Position numbers and translations under genes: made by a program
In this document: positions 26,248-35,228 of the stretch, piece after piece
Position numbering within the stretch: position 1 is the stretch's first letter
Layout: the number at the start of each line of letters is the position of its first letter
Notes under the pieces: model-generated
The model's input: only the letters and a program-made list of their open reading frames with translations
Databases searched by the model: none
What the model was told of the DNA's origin: nothing
Virus record (IMG/VR): IMGVR_UViG_3300008117_000076
Location: 1 to 64,000 of that record
DNA length: 64,000 nucleotides
Source: a virus
Reading direction: 5' to 3' (one strand)

Positions 26248-27840
26248 ATGTCAGTACATGAACTTATTAGTGAAGCTAAGTCCGCTCACGATGTAATCAT
26301 CAACCAAACACGCGGATTATCAGCAAAGTGGGAAAAGTCAGGTCTTCTTGAAGGCTTAAAGGGATATGAAAAGCAAGGTATGTCAGTTTTGCTTGAAAAC
26401 CAAGCACAACAACTTATCAGTGAAGTAACAGTAACAAATCCACAAGGTGCAGGCACAGCTGGTGAAAACTGGGCAGGTGTTGCACTTCCATTAGTCCGTA
26501 AGGTCTTTGGTTCAATTGCATCAAAGAATTTCGTATCAGTTCAACCAATGAACCTCCCAGCAGGTTTGGTGTTCTATATGGACTTCAAGTACGGTAATAC
26601 CGCAAACGGTCAAACCGCACAACAATCACTTTATGGTAGTACACTTTCTTCACCATTCACCACTTTCGGTAACCAAACTACCGGTGGTTTGTATGGTGCA
26701 GGACGTTATGGCTACTCAATCAATGACGCGTCAGTTGCAATCAATTCAGTAGCATCACAATCAGTAACATTTGCTGATGTAAACTACAATGATGAATTCC
26801 TTGTAACTGGTTCATTGACCAAGTACGTAGTACCAGCAGTTTCTGCATCAAACGGTGATTTCTTAGCATCACGTGCATTCGTAATTTCTGGTTCAACCGT
26901 TGATTTTGCAAGCAAATTGCTTCCAGAATTTACCAAGTATGATGGTACAAATCTTACCTTCATCGTAAACGCAACTACAAACGATGCAGCAACACATTTG
27001 TTCTTTGTCAAGCAACCAACGGACACAACCCGTGGTGACTTTGAAGATCGTACAGGCGGTCCAGTTGACGCAACAACTGATTTGGCAATTCCACAAATTG
27101 ATTTGGAACTTAAGTCAGAAACTATCGTTGCTAAGACCCGTAAGTTGAAGGCAGTCTGGTCACCAGAACTTGCACAAGACTTGAACGCATACCACTCAAT
27201 TGACGCAGAAGCAGAATTAACAGCAATGTTGAGTGACTATGTTGCAACTGAAATTGACCTTGAAATTCTTGATATGTTAATTGCAGCAGCACCAGCAGCT
27301 AACACCGAATACTGGTCAGCAGAAATTGGTACTGTATGGAACGGTTCAACCTTTGCAGCTAACTCTTTCCAAGGAACTGCATGGACCAATATGACCTGGT
27401 ACCAAACACTTGGTCAAAAGATGCAAAAAGTATCAAACAAGATTCACCAAGCAACAATGCGTGGTGGTGCAAACTTCGCAGTTGTTTCGCCAACCGCAGC
27501 AACAATTCTTGAAACCATTCCTGGCTTCCAAGCTGGTACCGATGGTGACAAGATGGAATTCGCAGCTGGTGTAACCAAGATTGGTTCATTTGCTAACCGT
27601 TTCACCGTATACAAGAACCCATACATGAAGGAAAACGTAATGTTGATGGGCTTCCGTGGTTCACAATTCTTGGAAACTGGCGCAGTATATGCACCATACA
27701 TTCCATTAATTATGACCCCACTTGTCTATGATCCAAACAACTTCACACCACGTCGCGGCGTAATGACCCGTTACGCGAAGAAGATTGTTCGTCCGGAATT
27801 CTTCGGTAAGATCTACCTCGACAAGCTCTCAAGAGTTTAA
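26248..27840 (+). CDS. 23: Major capsid protein (T4 gp23 type)
   Basis: The 530-residue protein builds the icosahedral head. Evidence is the T4-like N-terminal region (LLENQAQQLISE, then GENWAGVALPLVRKVFG), the central QIDLELKSETIVAKTRKLKA-type segment, DLNAYHSIDAEAEL, and the C-terminal TRYAKKIVRPEFFGKIYLD. By analogy with T4 the first 59 or so residues (up to LISE) would be removed by the prohead protease; the site is inferred. Codon use is noticeably more uniform than in neighbouring genes, fitting high expression. A strong terminator follows. Confidence 0.97.
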   Translation: MSVHELISEAKSAHDVIINQTRGLSAKWEKSGLLEGLKGYEKQGMSVLLENQAQQLISEVTVTNPQGAGTAGENWAGVALPLVRKVFGSIASKNFVSVQPMNLPAGLVFYMDFKYGNTANGQTAQQSLYGSTLSSPFTTFGNQTTGGLYGAGRYGYSINDASVAINSVASQSVTFADVNYNDEFLVTGSLTKYVVPAVSASNGDFLASRAFVISGSTVDFASKLLPEFTKYDGTNLTFIVNATTNDAATHLFFVKQPTDTTRGDFEDRTGGPVDATTDLAIPQIDLELKSETIVAKTRKLKAVWSPELAQDLNAYHSIDAEAELTAMLSDYVATEIDLEILDMLIAAAPAANTEYWSAEIGTVWNGSTFAANSFQGTAWTNMTWYQTLGQKMQKVSNKIHQATMRGGANFAVVSPTAATILETIPGFQAGTDGDKMEFAAGVTKIGSFANRFTVYKNPYMKENVMLMGFRGSQFLETGAVYAPYIPLIMTPLVYDPNNFTPRRGVMTRYAKKIVRPEFFGKIYLDKLSRV

Positions 27841-27858
27841 TAAACTTTTGATTGTAGT

Positions 27859-27889
27859 AAAATGGGAACCAGAAATGGTTCCCATTTTT
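27859..27889 (+). terminator. Rho-independent terminator after the capsid gene
   Basis: AATGGGAACC (27861-27870), loop AGAAAT, then GGTTCCCATT (27877-27886) and further Ts give a perfect 10-base stem with a U-tract, 20 bases after the capsid stop. Confidence 0.88.
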
Positions 27890-27922
27890 ATGCCTATAAC
27901 ACAAGTTATCAAACAGTATTTG

Positions 27923-27931
27923 ATATTTATA
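27923..27931 (+). promoter_or_regulatory. Candidate late promoter ATATTTATA
   Basis: The element lies after the capsid terminator and 23 bases before the ATG at 27955, the arrangement expected if transcription restarts for the neck genes. Confidence 0.5.
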
Positions 27932-27954
27932 TCTGTATCTATTTGGGGAGACAC

Positions 27955-29118
27955 ATGCAAAATCGTGAACCAATTACGTTTGAAGAAAGACCTGTAAACC
28001 CATATGGATTAACTCCATTTGGTTTCTATGATAACGATCCTCAATTTCAAATTGAAGCACCAAAAGCTGCAACATTCGTAGCACGCAGATTGGGATACCC
28101 AGTAGTTGATGTTGAGTTAACGCATAGACAAATTTATGCATGTTTTGAGGAAGCAATAACGACATATAGTAATCAAGTTAATCAATTTAATGCACGAGAA
28201 CATATGTTGTCGTTGCAAGGAATGAGTACGTCTACAGAAATTACTCAACGTAATATTATTTCTACACCAATTCCACAATTGGTAAAATTATCAGCACAAT
28301 ATGGAACTGAAGCAGAAAGTGGTGGTAATGTATCAGTTAAATCTGCAGCAATTAGTGCATCAGCATACACTCAATCATATGATTTACGAAATTGGGTATT
28401 GCCAGAAGATACTGGAAAAGCAATAGAAGTTCGTCGTATCTATCACTACATGCCACCAGCCATTGCACGTTACTATGACCCATTTGCAACCACGGGTCTT
28501 GGTTTAACGAACTTGATGAGTGAATTTGGATTTGATGGATACTCACCACCAGTTACCTTCGTGATGATGCCGGCATACGAAGATTTACTCCGTATTCAAG
28601 CAATTGAAATCAATGATATGATTCGTAAAAGTCAATACAGCTTTAGTATAGCAAATAATATTGTTCATTTTCAACCAGTTTTTAAAGTAAATTCTGTTGT
28701 GTGGTTTGATTATATGGTTGTAGATGATAAGATGAGTGGAAATGCACTCTATCAATCTGGCTCAGAAAACTCTATTGTTTCTGATTTTTCAAATATTCCA
28801 TATGATAATATCCAATACAAAAACATTAATAGTATTGGGCGTTTGTGGATTTACAAATACACATTAGCAACAGCAAAAGAATTATTAGGTAATATACGAT
28901 CAAAGTATCAAAGAATACCTATTCCTGATGCTGAAATAACATTAGATGGTGAAACTTTGCGTAGAGAAGCTGCGGATGAAAAGAAGGGATTGGTTGAAGA
29001 ACTTCGTGAAACGTTGGAACAAACGGGACACCAAGCTCAATTAAAAAAGAGTATGGAAAATGCCGAAGCTATGCAGCAAATATTCAAGCACATCCCAACG
29101 CCAATATACATTTATTAA
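27955..29118 (+). CDS. Neck/head-completion protein (probably gp13-like)
   Basis: I start at the ATG at 27955 with GGGGAG upstream; an in-frame start at 27862 would read through the terminator and promoter. The 387-residue product contains VRRIYHYMPPAIARYYDPFA, SPPVTFVMMPAYEDLLRIQA and GRLWIYKYTLATAKELLGNIRSKY, a segment set found in virion proteins next to gp14/gp15-like genes in marine T4-like phages. In T4, gp13 and gp14 close the filled head and connect it to the tail. The gp13 assignment is from order and overall pattern, not a signature motif. Confidence 0.65.
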   Translation: MQNREPITFEERPVNPYGLTPFGFYDNDPQFQIEAPKAATFVARRLGYPVVDVELTHRQIYACFEEAITTYSNQVNQFNAREHMLSLQGMSTSTEITQRNIISTPIPQLVKLSAQYGTEAESGGNVSVKSAAISASAYTQSYDLRNWVLPEDTGKAIEVRRIYHYMPPAIARYYDPFATTGLGLTNLMSEFGFDGYSPPVTFVMMPAYEDLLRIQAIEINDMIRKSQYSFSIANNIVHFQPVFKVNSVVWFDYMVVDDKMSGNALYQSGSENSIVSDFSNIPYDNIQYKNINSIGRLWIYKYTLATAKELLGNIRSKYQRIPIPDAEITLDGETLRREAADEKKGLVEELRETLEQTGHQAQLKKSMENAEAMQQIFKHIPTPIYIY

Positions 29119-29128
29119 GAGATAGTTA

Positions 29129-29584
29129 ATGCCACGCTTTGTATCTGAAAGAGACTTTCAGTTCTTCCAACACATCAACAAAGAAATAGTAATTGAAGTA
29201 GTTGATGTACCGGTCGTGTTGTATAGAATAATTCCAGAAATTACTAGTGTAAACATTTACGGTGAATCTACGAGTAAAACTAGATACCGTGGAATTCAAT
29301 TACATGGATTGGTTCAATATCCTAAAACTGAAGCAGTTTCAGAAGGATTTGGATTTGATACAACACAAACTGTCGAATTTAAATTTGTTAAAAAACTATT
29401 ACAAGATGTTGATGTGTTTCCTGAAGTTGGTGATATTATTGGATATAATGACAATTTTTATGAAATTGATAATGTAAATGATGTACAATTGATAGCAAGT
29501 CGTCCACAATTTGATCATTCAATTATTTGCACAACTCACTTGACTCGTCGTAGTGCAATTAATATTGAGGAAACGCACATATGA
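29129..29584 (+). CDS. Neck protein (gp14-like)
   Basis: The 151-residue product is beta-rich. Its element DVFPEVGDIIGYNDNFYEID resembles the GDLIYFP...FEI stretch of T4 gp14, the neck protein that joins head and tail. It is shorter than T4 gp14 (256 residues), so either only the core is kept or the match is to a related connector. Position between the gp13-like and gp15-like genes supports the call. It overlaps the next gene by four bases (ATGA). Confidence 0.55.
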   Translation: MPRFVSERDFQFFQHINKEIVIEVVDVPVVLYRIIPEITSVNIYGESTSKTRYRGIQLHGLVQYPKTEAVSEGFGFDTTQTVEFKFVKKLLQDVDVFPEVGDIIGYNDNFYEIDNVNDVQLIASRPQFDHSIICTTHLTRRSAINIEETHI

Positions 29585-30375
29585 GCATTCCAAGATTTAA
29601 TAGAGCATTAAAAACTACACGAAGCAGAACAAGTCGTGGGGAAGAAAATAAACAAGAAAAAGAACAAATACTACCAACGTCAGTAGGACTGATGACAGTA
29701 GATACTTCTATTATCAAATATCTACAATCAAAAATAGTTCCAGTAGTTACACAAGACGGTAAACAAATTAAAGTTCCTGTTATTTACGGAAATCCAGAAA
29801 GATGGAAGTCTGTACAACGTGATGGTGCCATCCGTGACAAGAATGGTAAAATTCAGTTGCCAATCATAATGATACGGCGTACAAGCATAAAGAAAAATAG
29901 TATGAACTCACCGGTAAACAAATATCAAGAATATCTGTTTAAAACTGGTTGGAATTCTCGTAATATATACGATAAATTTACGGCATTAAATGGAATCACT
30001 CCATCGCAAACATTTCAATCTGTGATGGTTCCCGACTATTACGATATTACATATGAAACCATCATATGGACCGAGTATATGGAACAGATGAATAAAATAG
30101 TAGAGAGCGTATCTTTTGAAAGTGATGAATATTGGGGTGAAGATAACAATTATAAATTTATAACTAGAATCAATCAATTTGACCAAACAAATGATTTACC
30201 AAATGCAAATGACAGACTTGTAAGAAGCAGATGTACTATAGACGTTAAGGCATACATCGTTCCAGAATCGGCATTAAACCGTGATGGAAATAGAGTCAGC
30301 ACATCCCGTATAAACTACACCGCAAAGAAAGTTGTATTCAATTCCGAAATCGTGACAGACGTAAACGACATATAA
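29581..30375 (+). CDS. Tail completion/sheath terminator protein (gp15-like)
   Basis: The 264-residue product contains a DGKQIKVPVIYGNPERW segment, matching the layout of T4 gp15 (SGDKFIRVPITYASKEHF), followed by LPIIMIRRT and DITYETIIWTEYMEQMNKIVE, again in gp15 order. T4 gp15 caps the sheath and tube end and binds the neck. The length is close to T4 gp15 (272 residues). It sits directly before the coiled-coil and sheath genes. Confidence 0.75.
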   Translation: MSIPRFNRALKTTRSRTSRGEENKQEKEQILPTSVGLMTVDTSIIKYLQSKIVPVVTQDGKQIKVPVIYGNPERWKSVQRDGAIRDKNGKIQLPIIMIRRTSIKKNSMNSPVNKYQEYLFKTGWNSRNIYDKFTALNGITPSQTFQSVMVPDYYDITYETIIWTEYMEQMNKIVESVSFESDEYWGEDNNYKFITRINQFDQTNDLPNANDRLVRSRCTIDVKAYIVPESALNRDGNRVSTSRINYTAKKVVFNSEIVTDVNDI

Positions 30376-30405
30376 AAAAATATCAATGTTTCAGAAAAAT
30401 TTCAT

Positions 30406-30414
30406 ATATTTATG
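30406..30414 (+). promoter_or_regulatory. Candidate late promoter (ATATTTATG)
   Basis: This element is one base off ATATTTATA and lies in the 70-base gap before the 30446 gene, 31 bases upstream of its ATG. Confidence 0.45.
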
Positions 30415-30445
30415 ATAGGTATATAATTTTTAAAAAGGATTCTAT

Positions 30446-30706
30446 ATGAAAAAGGTCACGCCAGAAGAGTTGAAAGAAGTACAAGATTTACGGGACACGT
30501 TATATGTTATTACTTCTACTATCGGTGAAATGCACCTTACAAAAGTGTTGTTACAAAAAGAAATCGAAACCGTAGAAAATAACATAAAAAACGAAGAACA
30601 AAAATTCACGGACTTCCAAGAAAGAGAAAAGGTTATTTATAATAAGTTGCAAGAAAAATATGGTACCGGTAACATCGATTTGAATACCGGAGAAATAACA
30701 GTATAA
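30446..30706 (+). CDS. Small coiled-coil protein before the tail sheath gene
   Basis: The 86-residue product is one long charged helix (KEVQDLRDTLYVITSTIGE through NEEQKFTDFQEREK) with heptad-like spacing, ending in YGTGNIDLNTGEITV, a motif I recall from small proteins of related phages. The ATG follows AAGGA. It could be a structural adaptor or assembly factor for the tail. No enzymatic feature is present. Confidence 0.65.
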   Translation: MKKVTPEELKEVQDLRDTLYVITSTIGEMHLTKVLLQKEIETVENNIKNEEQKFTDFQEREKVIYNKLQEKYGTGNIDLNTGEITV

Positions 30707-30729
30707 TATAACCCATTTGGAGGATTCGT

Positions 30730-33063
30730 ATGGCAGAACGCATTGTGTCACCAGGCGTTTTCACTAGAGAAAGAGATTTGAGTTTCTTGACTCAAGGTAT
30801 TAGTGAAATCGGGGGTGCATTCATTGGACCGACACCAAAAGGTCCAGCATTTATTCCAACTATCGTTAGAAGTCAACAAGAGTATGTTACCCAATTTGGT
30901 GAAGCCGACGCAAATCACTATACGGGATTAACAGTAAAAAATTATCTACGTGAAGCAGGTGTAGCAACCATCGTTCGTGTTCTTGGATTAAACGGATACG
31001 ATAATGATGAAGTTGTACCAGCATTAATCTACGCAAGTGGATCAACTGGTCAAAAATTGTTTGCAGTATTGCATCCAAGTAGTACTGGTAACACTATTTC
31101 AGATGTTACTATATTAGGAAATTCTGGAAGTTTTAATCTTTCAGTAAACGTTCCAGGAACCGCAGCTGATATTAGTGCAAGTGGATTAAGTGGCGACGCA
31201 GGTTCATCAGCATATCTAGGTGATTTTTTTGGATACACACCGGCAACTAGTAAGGGTGCGTATGTGTATGCAATCTTCCCAGAAGCAATAACATCTGTTG
31301 GAACCGCAGTCACTATGTCCGCAGTAACCTCAAGTACAGCATTGTTCTTCTCTGGTTCAGTATACGGTCGATACAGTAACGCATCAACTCCTTGGATTCA
31401 ATCACAAACAGTTGGTGGTGATAACATTGACTTGTTTAAATTCTGGACATTGGGTGACGGTGTAGCATCAAATAAAGAAATTAAAGTATCATTCTTGAAT
31501 ATGAAAAAAGCATCTGATGAAGATGAGTGGGCAACATTTACTATGTTGATTCGTTCATATGATGATACGGATGCACGTATTGAAGTTCTTGAACAATATG
31601 ATAATGTAACATTGGATCCAGATAGTCCACAATTTATCGCACGTGTTGTTGGTAATAGTGCTCCATATGACGATCCAAATACTGACGAACGTTATTATCA
31701 AGGTGATTTCCCAAATCGTTCAAAGTATGTATATGTTGAAATGAGCGATGCAGTAATTCCAAAAACAGCAGTACCATATGGATTTGCGGCACTACAATCA
31801 CCAGTAAGTGTAACTTCAACAGCATTAGTATCACCAGATTATGTCACTTCACGTTGGTTGAGTGGTTCAACGGAAGGATATTCAATTGATGCAGTAGATA
31901 AGAAGTACTACTATGGTTGGAACTTTATGACCACAGAAGGTACAAATCCATCATATCTTGCACCAATTCCATCAGGCTCAGTAAGTGTTGGTTCAGCATT
32001 TAATCTTGAATCATTAAGTGATGTTCCAGATGGATTGACATCAAAGACTATTGATATTGATGATGATGACAGTCTCGCATATCGTAAATTCTCTGTTCCA
32101 TTCCAAGGCGGATTTGACGGATTAAATCCAGCACGTGATATTAATCTCGGTGGTGACATTGTTGCTTCAAATTCACAAGGATTTAATTTAGCAAATTCAA
32201 CAACCGATGGTTCAGTAGCATATAAGAAAGCTATCCAAGCTATCAGTAATCAAGACCAATGGGACTTCAACCTTCTTGTACTTCCAGGCGTTATTTACGA
32301 ATATCATTCGTATATCGCAAACGAAGCATTAAGTTTGTGTGAAGAACGTGGTGATGCATTCTATTTGATGGATACTGTTGGATTGAACTCGACCATTGCA
32401 AACGCAACTGGTAAGGCTGCAGAAATTGATAGTAACTATGCAGCAACTTACTATCCTTGGTTAAGAGTCATTGATGTAAATACAAACAAATTGCTTTGGG
32501 TTCCACCTTCAGTCATTCTTCCAGAAATTTATGCATACAACGACAACGTTGCAGCAGAATGGTTTGCACCAGCTGGTTTGAATCGTGGTGGTATCGCAAG
32601 TGCAGTCGGTGTACGTGCAAGACTTCCACAAGCACTTCGTGACACATTGTACGAAGGTAAGGTAAACCCAATCGCACAGTTCCCAGGTCAAGGCATCTGT
32701 GTATGGGGTCAAAAGACCTTACAACGCCGTCCATCAGCACTTGACCGTGTAAATGTCCGTCGTTTGTTAATCGCTGTGAAGAAATATATTGCAAGTGTTT
32801 CACGTTACCTCGTATTCGAACAAAACGTGGAATCCACTCGTAACCGTTTCTTAAACATTGTCAATCCATATTTGGCAAGTGTCCAAGAACGTTCTGGTTT
32901 GTACGCATTCCGTGTTATTATGGATGAAACCAACAATACACCGGATATTATCGATAGAAACATCCTCTATGGACAACTCTATCTACAACCGACAAAGACC
33001 GCTGAATTCATTATTCTTGACTTCAACGTTCTTCCAACGGGCGCTACATTCCCAACAGCGTAA
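30730..33063 (+). CDS. 18: Tail sheath protein (T4 gp18 type)
   Basis: The 777-residue contractile sheath subunit begins with a canonical SPGVFTRERDLSFL, then GGAFIGPTPKGPAF and VTQFGEADANHYTG. The conserved C-terminal core includes RVIDVNTNKLLWVPPSVIL, GGIASAVGVRARLPQALRD and LDRVNVRRLLIAVKKYI. It is longer than T4 gp18 (659 residues), with extra beta-rich insertions in the middle that would face outward. GGAGG precedes the ATG, and a strong hairpin follows the gene. Confidence 0.97.
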   Translation: MAERIVSPGVFTRERDLSFLTQGISEIGGAFIGPTPKGPAFIPTIVRSQQEYVTQFGEADANHYTGLTVKNYLREAGVATIVRVLGLNGYDNDEVVPALIYASGSTGQKLFAVLHPSSTGNTISDVTILGNSGSFNLSVNVPGTAADISASGLSGDAGSSAYLGDFFGYTPATSKGAYVYAIFPEAITSVGTAVTMSAVTSSTALFFSGSVYGRYSNASTPWIQSQTVGGDNIDLFKFWTLGDGVASNKEIKVSFLNMKKASDEDEWATFTMLIRSYDDTDARIEVLEQYDNVTLDPDSPQFIARVVGNSAPYDDPNTDERYYQGDFPNRSKYVYVEMSDAVIPKTAVPYGFAALQSPVSVTSTALVSPDYVTSRWLSGSTEGYSIDAVDKKYYYGWNFMTTEGTNPSYLAPIPSGSVSVGSAFNLESLSDVPDGLTSKTIDIDDDDSLAYRKFSVPFQGGFDGLNPARDINLGGDIVASNSQGFNLANSTTDGSVAYKKAIQAISNQDQWDFNLLVLPGVIYEYHSYIANEALSLCEERGDAFYLMDTVGLNSTIANATGKAAEIDSNYAATYYPWLRVIDVNTNKLLWVPPSVILPEIYAYNDNVAAEWFAPAGLNRGGIASAVGVRARLPQALRDTLYEGKVNPIAQFPGQGICVWGQKTLQRRPSALDRVNVRRLLIAVKKYIASVSRYLVFEQNVESTRNRFLNIVNPYLASVQERSGLYAFRVIMDETNNTPDIIDRNILYGQLYLQPTKTAEFIILDFNVLPTGATFPTA

Positions 33064-33071
33064 GCTGAAAC

Positions 33072-33102
33072 TGTGGAGGGAACCTAAAAAATTCCCTCCA
33101 CA
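33072..33102 (+). terminator. Hairpin terminator after the sheath gene
   Basis: TGTGGAGGGAA (33072-33082), loop of 9 bases, TTCCCTCCACA (33092-33102): a perfect 11-base stem. The following sequence is AT-rich but lacks a long T-run, so it may act as an attenuator or RNA-stabilising end as well. Confidence 0.7.
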
Positions 33103-33117
33103 AATTCAACTAATTTA

Positions 33118-33126
33118 ATATTTATA
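33118..33126 (+). promoter_or_regulatory. Candidate late promoter ATATTTATA
   Basis: The element lies between the sheath terminator and the tail tube ATG, 26 bases before that ATG. Confidence 0.5.
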
Positions 33127-33152
33127 GCTAGATATCCTTTCGGAGATTATAC

Positions 33153-33641
33153 ATGGCAAACCTAGTACAAGAACAAGAGCTATTCTTTACAGCATTTGAA
33201 CCAAAAATGAAGAATCGCTTCATCCTTTATATGGATGGTATTCCTTCATACATCGTAAAGAAAATCAATCGTCCAAAGTTAACCCAAGACGCAAAAGCAC
33301 TTGACCACATTAACGTTCAACGTTATGTTAAGGGCAAAACCAAGTGGGGCACAATGTCATTGACACTTTACGATCCAATTGTTCCATCAGGCGCACAAGC
33401 AGTAATGGAATGGGTTCGTTTACACCACGAATCAGTAACAGGCCGTGACGGCTATCTTGAATTCTACAAGAAAGATTTAACCCTCAACGTTCTTGGCCCA
33501 GTAGGTGACAAGGTTGAAGAGTGGATTATTAAGGGTGCACAAATTACTCAAGTAGACTTTGCAGAAATGGATTGGGGTGCAGATGACCAAGTTGAATTCA
33601 CAATTGAAATTCAACCAGACTATTGCGTATTGAACTACTAA
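33153..33641 (+). CDS. 19: Tail tube protein (T4 gp19 type)
   Basis: The 162-residue protein stacks into the inner tube inside the sheath. Recognisable text includes FEPKMKNRFILYMDGIPSYIVKK, KWGTMSLTLYDPIVPSGAQAVMEWV and GRDGYLEFYKKDLTLNVLGP. The size matches T4 gp19 (163 residues). Strong ribosome site CGGAG, flanked by its own candidate promoter and a terminator, so it is probably an independent, highly expressed transcript. Confidence 0.96.
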   Translation: MANLVQEQELFFTAFEPKMKNRFILYMDGIPSYIVKKINRPKLTQDAKALDHINVQRYVKGKTKWGTMSLTLYDPIVPSGAQAVMEWVRLHHESVTGRDGYLEFYKKDLTLNVLGPVGDKVEEWIIKGAQITQVDFAEMDWGADDQVEFTIEIQPDYCVLNY

Positions 33642-33660
33642 TCGTAGTTACAATTTAATA

Positions 33661-33698
33661 ATAACTCTCGCAGGTGTTCATTCATCTGCGAGAGTTAT
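33661..33698 (+). terminator. Hairpin terminator after the tail tube gene
   Basis: ATAACTCTCGCAG (33661-33673) and CTGCGAGAGTTAT (33686-33698) form a perfect 13-base stem with a 12-base loop, followed by ATTTTTAT. Confidence 0.88.
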
Positions 33699-33738
33699 AT
33701 TTTTATAAGTCAAAATCACTCTCTTAATATGGTTTTTG

Positions 33739-33747
33739 ATATTTATA
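33739..33747 (+). promoter_or_regulatory. Candidate late promoter ATATTTATA
   Basis: The element lies after the tube terminator and 27 bases before the ATG at 33775; it would drive the tail-fibre region. Confidence 0.5.
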
Positions 33748-33774
33748 CAAGAGTGCTTTTTTCGTGAGAATACT

Positions 33775-34131
33775 ATGGCAGACATTACGGATTTTGATAT
33801 AGGTCAAGGAGAAACTTTCAAAATTCTTGCACATATATACACCGATACATCTGGTAGTGTTCCTATAGACATTACCAATTACACGTTTGTTGGGCAAATG
33901 CGTGAAAACTACACAACAACAGAAGTTGCCGCCACATTTAATGTAGAAAAAATATTACCATATGCTAGTGGTAGTATTTTTGTTAGTTTAACGCCGGAAC
34001 AAACAGATATGTTAGAACAACGTACATATGTGTACGATTTATTGATGATTACGGGATCTTCGGGCGAAGTTGTTCGTCGTTTATTAGAAGGGGCATTTAC
34101 GATCAGACCAGCAGTTACTAGAGATTACTAA
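33775..34131 (+). CDS. Small beta-rich virion protein opening the fibre region
   Basis: I use the ATG at 33775; a TTG at 33736 in frame lies inside the promoter. The 118-residue product reads like the N-terminal domain of baseplate or fibre proteins: GQGETFKILAHIYTDTSGSVP, then DITNYTFVGQMRENY and LTPEQTDMLEQRTYVYDLLM. This resembles BppU-like N-terminal domains that attach fibres to baseplates. It overlaps the next gene by one base. Confidence 0.65.
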   Translation: MADITDFDIGQGETFKILAHIYTDTSGSVPIDITNYTFVGQMRENYTTTEVAATFNVEKILPYASGSIFVSLTPEQTDMLEQRTYVYDLLMITGSSGEVVRRLLEGAFTIRPAVTRDY

Positions 34132-35216
34132 TGGCACATATTGAATTAGATGTTCCAGATTTAAATGTCAATATAGAAAGTGAAATAAATAATACGCGTG
34201 TCATTTTACGACAACCTACAACTTTAGTATCCCAGACTTCTCCATACTTAAATGTAGCACAGAGCGCAATAACTGCGTCATACGCAGTAACTTCGTCGTA
34301 TGCTATTTATGCATTATCGCTTAGTGGGTCTATTGAATCTGCGTCTTATTCTGCGTTTGCAGCGTCATCATCGTATGCATTAACTGCTTCATATGTAAGT
34401 GGAGCGGCCAGTACATGGGATACTATTTCAAACAAACCAATTGGATTGGTATCATCATCTACACAAATATCAAACTATAATATATTTGTAACAACTGGTT
34501 CAAATCAATTTAATGGAAATCAGTACATTACCGGTTCACTAAATGTAACACAAGGTATAACTAGTTCGTTATTTGGTACTAGTAGTTGGGCAAACTACGC
34601 AACCACTGCGTCTTATGTTAGTGGAATGTCAAGTGATTGGGACGATATAACAAATAAACCTAGTGGACTTGTATCCAGTTCGGTACAAATTAATACTGGG
34701 TCATTTAGTGGATCATTTACTGGTCAACTTATTGGTACCAGTAGTTGGGCAAATAATTCAATTTCAAGTAGTTACGCAGAAACTTCTAGTCTAACATTTA
34801 AAGTATCAGTATATACGGGAAGTGCAACGGTCGGCCAGGCATCGTACACCGGCTCATTTACTGGTTCTTTCAACGGTACAGCAAGTTTCGCAACTACAGC
34901 ATCGTATGCATTAAATTCTTCGGCAATAACATCGTCAGCTACCGCACCGGCATATCCTGCTCAGAATGAACTATGGTATGATAACACAACTGGTAAAACA
35001 TACATCTATTATGTTAGCGCAAGTCAAGGGCAGTGGGTATTACAATCAGACCCAACATACGATGTAGGTGCTGTTGTACAAGCAGCAAGTTCATCTATAA
35101 CGTTTACTATTCCAAATTTTCAACCAACTACACCATTAACTGGATCAATTTATTTTTCTGGTAATTGGTTGTATATCTATAACGGCACTAAATATGTTAG
35201 TGCAAGTCTAAATTAA
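34131..35216 (+). CDS. Tail fibre protein with TASYA-type repeats
   Basis: The 361-residue product has many copies of ITASYA, TSSYA, ASYSAF, SSSYAL and GTSSWAN motifs, the Ser/Ala/Tyr-rich pattern typical of trimeric fibre shafts in T4-like environmental phages. Two copies of a WDxIxNKPxGLVSSSxQI segment (about residues 99 and 167) show internal duplication. The C-terminal part (ELWYDNTTGKTYIYY) is a fibre-tip type fold. It is likely attached through the preceding BppU-like protein. Confidence 0.75.
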   Translation: MAHIELDVPDLNVNIESEINNTRVILRQPTTLVSQTSPYLNVAQSAITASYAVTSSYAIYALSLSGSIESASYSAFAASSSYALTASYVSGAASTWDTISNKPIGLVSSSTQISNYNIFVTTGSNQFNGNQYITGSLNVTQGITSSLFGTSSWANYATTASYVSGMSSDWDDITNKPSGLVSSSVQINTGSFSGSFTGQLIGTSSWANNSISSSYAETSSLTFKVSVYTGSATVGQASYTGSFTGSFNGTASFATTASYALNSSAITSSATAPAYPAQNELWYDNTTGKTYIYYVSASQGQWVLQSDPTYDVGAVVQAASSSITFTIPNFQPTTPLTGSIYFSGNWLYIYNGTKYVSASLN

Positions 35217-35228
35217 TAGGAATGTGAT

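Noticed and set aside
27862-27954. N-terminal extension of the gp13-like gene
   Set aside because: It would translate through a strong terminator and a promoter-like element; the ATG at 27955 has a good ribosome site.
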